Source: Pirellulales bacterium (GTDB lineage Bacteria > Planctomycetota > Planctomycetia > Pirellulales > UBA1268). Taken from it: a DNA stretch of 51,680 bases. Location of the stretch: contig JAFMIU010000016.1 of the NCBI GenBank assembly GCA_017853835.1, positions 1-51,680 on the forward strand, in the 5' to 3' direction. The notes under the pieces are model-generated. The model searched no databases. It was not told where the DNA came from and worked only from the letters and a program-made list of their open reading frames with translations. Positions 49,812 to 51,680 of this stretch are shown piece by piece (the stretch's first letter is position 1; each line of letters opens with the position of its first letter). A program made the position numbers and the translations under genes.

Positions 49812-51680
49812 ATGCCTTCGTGCGTTCGTGTCGCCGTCGTCGTCGGCTCCATGGCCGCGGCCCTGTGCCGGGCCGATCCCCCTCCGGCCGCTGGCACCGA
49901 TGTCTCCTCGGTGACGAGACTCACCCTCGAGCAGGCGATCGAGTCGGCCGGAGATCATGGTGACCTCGACCTGAGCCACCTTCGCGTGCTGTCGCCGGAC
50001 GTGGCCGATCTGCTGGGCTCCTCCGGCAACACGGTGATGCTCAATGGATTGACGACACTCTCACCCGAGGCGGCCGCGGCGCTCTCGCAGCCCGACACCG
50101 TCCTCGAACTCAACGGCCTTGCCGAACTGCCGTGGGACACCGCACGGGCCCTCATCACGCCCACGAGCCCACGATCTCTCTCGCTCGCGGGCCTCACGGG
50201 GCTCAACGACGAACTCGCTGAAATCATGGGTCGCTACGAGGGTCACCTCCGCCTCGCGGGGATCGAGACGCTGACCGACCGACAGGCGGAACTGCTCGCC
50301 ACGAGCCGCGGGTATCTCGGGCTCACCGGCCTGGAGAAACTCTCTGACAATGCCGCGATGGCGCTTGGTCGTCATCAGGGCATGCTCGGGCTCAACAGCG
50401 TCGAGTCGCTCTCCCTCGAAGCGGCCCTGGCCTTGTCGCAGCATGCGCAGTTTCTGCGACTGGACGGCCTGACGACCATCTCCGACGACGTGGCATCCGC
50501 CTTGGCTCACCACCAGGGCCCGCTCGGCCTTCACGGAATCACCACGCTCTCCGATCGCGCGGCCGAGGCGCTCGCCCGACACGTGGGGAGTCTTTATCTC
50601 ACCGGCCTCGAAATGCTCTCGGACCGTGCCGCTGCGGCCTTGCAGGCGAATCCGGCCATTCGCCTGCCGGCCCGATTCCGATCGCAGGCGCCGGCGCAGC
50701 CCGCAACGCCCGATGACGCGGTGCCGGCCGATCATCAGTCGGAGCGCACCGAGGCCCTCATCGCCGCCGGACGGCCTATCGATGCCGGCAAACTCGAAAT
50801 CGAGTCGAGGTTTCATTTGGCCCGGCCGATGTGGAGCTACGACGGTCTTGAAACGCTCAACGAGGTCTGGGCCGAGGAGGCGACCGACGATGCCGAGCGG
50901 GCGCGGCTCGATTCGATTCGGGAGTTCAGCCCTGCATGGTGGCGGGAAATGGACCTCCGCTACGGACTGCACCGTCCCGTTCCCGAGAGCCACGAGGACT
51001 TCACCGTCGCGCTCGGCCTCGTCCGCACCCAGGCTCATGTCGTTGGCGGCAGCTCCCCTGGAATGGTCGCCAACTGCCGAATCTGCCACTCGACGATGCT
51101 CTTCACGAAGCCCGACCCCCACGACCCGGAGCCACGGTTTGCCGAGGGCATCCCGAATGTGTTCCTTGATTTCGAGCGATTCCACCAGAACGTGGCGGTG
51201 AGTGGCGACACGAGCCCTGGATTCCTGTTTGCCAAGAACCTGCCACGGTTCTTTATCGACTCCGCCGACTTCTTCGGAATCCTCGTGCCGGTCGTCCGTC
51301 CTGACGGCATCAAACCGAGCGTCCTGCGATACGACAAGTTTTTCGTGGCCGATCACGGCAGCAACTACACGAAAAAAATCGAGGGACAGGTTCCTTTGAT
51401 CCCGTTCCTGAAGCCTCAGCCCTGGACCAATTACGCGTACAAAACCGGCGGCACCGACGGCACGGGCGTGTACGTCGACGGTGGCTTCGAGGGCAACGTG
51501 GCCGACGTCACCTACGCCATGGCGGTAAGCCGCGACCACCTGGGCAACGACTACGCCAAGGCCCGGGAGGTGTTTCGCGCATGCGTCCCCGCCTACTTCA
51601 AGTCGCTTTCCACGCCTCGCTATCCCTTCATCGACGACGTCAGCGAGCAGAACGCCGACAAGGGGCACGTCGTTTTCAAA
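49812..51680 (+). CDS. Secreted LRR-like protein with c-type haem motif (partial, runs off the window)
   Basis: The frame is open from the ATG at 49812 to the window end, at least 623 residues without a stop. A signal peptide (VRVAVVVGSMAAALCRA) comes first. Residues about 40-275 hold ten or so 23-residue repeats of the form LxLxGLxxLSDxxAxALxxHxG, for example YLGLTGLEKLSDNAAMALGR and PLGLHGITTLSDRAAEALAR. After a linker, a second part contains a CxxCH haem-attachment motif (NCRICHST, Cys422-His426). The later region is rich in aromatic and Gly residues (YAYKTGGTDGTGVYVDGGFE). It should be exported. The combination of LRR-like repeats and a cytochrome c motif is unusual. The end is missing. 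Confidence 0.8.
   Translation, partial: MPSCVRVAVVVGSMAAALCRADPPPAAGTDVSSVTRLTLEQAIESAGDHGDLDLSHLRVLSPDVADLLGSSGNTVMLNGLTTLSPEAAAALSQPDTVLELNGLAELPWDTARALITPTSPRSLSLAGLTGLNDELAEIMGRYEGHLRLAGIETLTDRQAELLATSRGYLGLTGLEKLSDNAAMALGRHQGMLGLNSVESLSLEAALALSQHAQFLRLDGLTTISDDVASALAHHQGPLGLHGITTLSDRAAEALARHVGSLYLTGLEMLSDRAAAALQANPAIRLPARFRSQAPAQPATPDDAVPADHQSERTEALIAAGRPIDAGKLEIESRFHLARPMWSYDGLETLNEVWAEEATDDAERARLDSIREFSPAWWREMDLRYGLHRPVPESHEDFTVALGLVRTQAHVVGGSSPGMVANCRICHSTMLFTKPDPHDPEPRFAEGIPNVFLDFERFHQNVAVSGDTSPGFLFAKNLPRFFIDSADFFGILVPVVRPDGIKPSVLRYDKFFVADHGSNYTKKIEGQVPLIPFLKPQPWTNYAYKTGGTDGTGVYVDGGFEGNVADVTYAMAVSRDHLGNDYAKAREVFRACVPAYFKSLSTPRYPFIDDVSEQNADKGHVVFK

Noticed and set aside
50061..51668. 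535-aa minus-strand open frame at the right end
   Set aside because: Antisense to the LRR/cytochrome gene, whose signal peptide, repeats and CxxCH support the plus strand.
1..51680. tRNA genes
   Set aside because: No T-loop (GGTTCGA-type) match that I noticed was accompanied by a plausible acceptor stem and anticodon arm; a tool-based scan could still find one.

Overview
This is a high-GC bacterial chromosome segment that looks like a planctomycete (Planctomycetota, Pirellulales-like). The support is the protein content: a DUF1559 pseudopilin-like protein with an H-X9-DG motif, a DUF4465 protein with a PEP-CTERM tail, a DUF1080 hydrolase-like domain, secreted PQQ-type beta-propeller proteins, an SUMF1-like protein, a small Tyr/His-rich secreted protein ending in GHHFNLDVF, an LRR-like protein carrying a c-type haem motif, and several small proteins of planctomycete appearance. 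About 48 genes are supported on both strands. I saw no rRNA, tRNA, transposase, phage or CRISPR genes. All assignments come from reading the sequence; no database search was run.

Layout. 1-6.8 kb: a lipoprotein, a CpaB/SAF-type protein, a three-gene minus-strand operon (zinc-ribbon membrane protein, quinone oxidoreductase, VWA protein) joined by ATGA overlaps, then the primary sigma factor. 6.84-7.79 kb: two unrelated tandem repeat arrays, one of 70-bp dual-hairpin units beginning 2 bp after the sigma gene and one of four 145-bp units. 7.8-18.1 kb: cysC, a PDZ protein, ygiQ plus a D12 DNA methylase, a GNAT-like protein, a response regulator, trpC, purH and a histidine kinase. 18.2-21.1 kb: small planctomycete-type proteins, a Coa1-like lipoprotein, a strong promoter with a long leader, and smpB. 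21.2-28.1 kb: a tightly coupled exported operon (SUMF1-like, two beta-propeller proteins, a GDSL-DUF1080 fusion). 28.1-33.8 kb: a large secreted protein, a CAP-like protein, PII, a 2Fe-2S ferredoxin, thyX and a stand-alone CaMKII association domain.

33.8-39.0 kb is a minus-strand series that begins with a sigma70-type promoter and a clear cobalamin riboswitch. It reads through a possible 55-aa ORF, a DUF1559 pseudopilin and a DUF4465/PEP-CTERM surface protein, and then an ABM monooxygenase, pabA/trpG, moeA and a sulfotransferase. The riboswitch placed before a pseudopilin and a DUF4465 protein, with no known B12 gene nearby, is the most interesting candidate system here: a B12-regulated, PEP-CTERM-anchored cell-surface module.

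39.4-51.7 kb: an extreme Cys-repeat secreted protein with a perfect terminator, a tandem pair of membrane-associated GTPases, an MBL-fold hydrolase, a small secreted protein, an OPT transporter, an erythromycin-esterase-like protein, a fatty acid desaturase, and an LRR-like/cytochrome c protein that runs off the right end.
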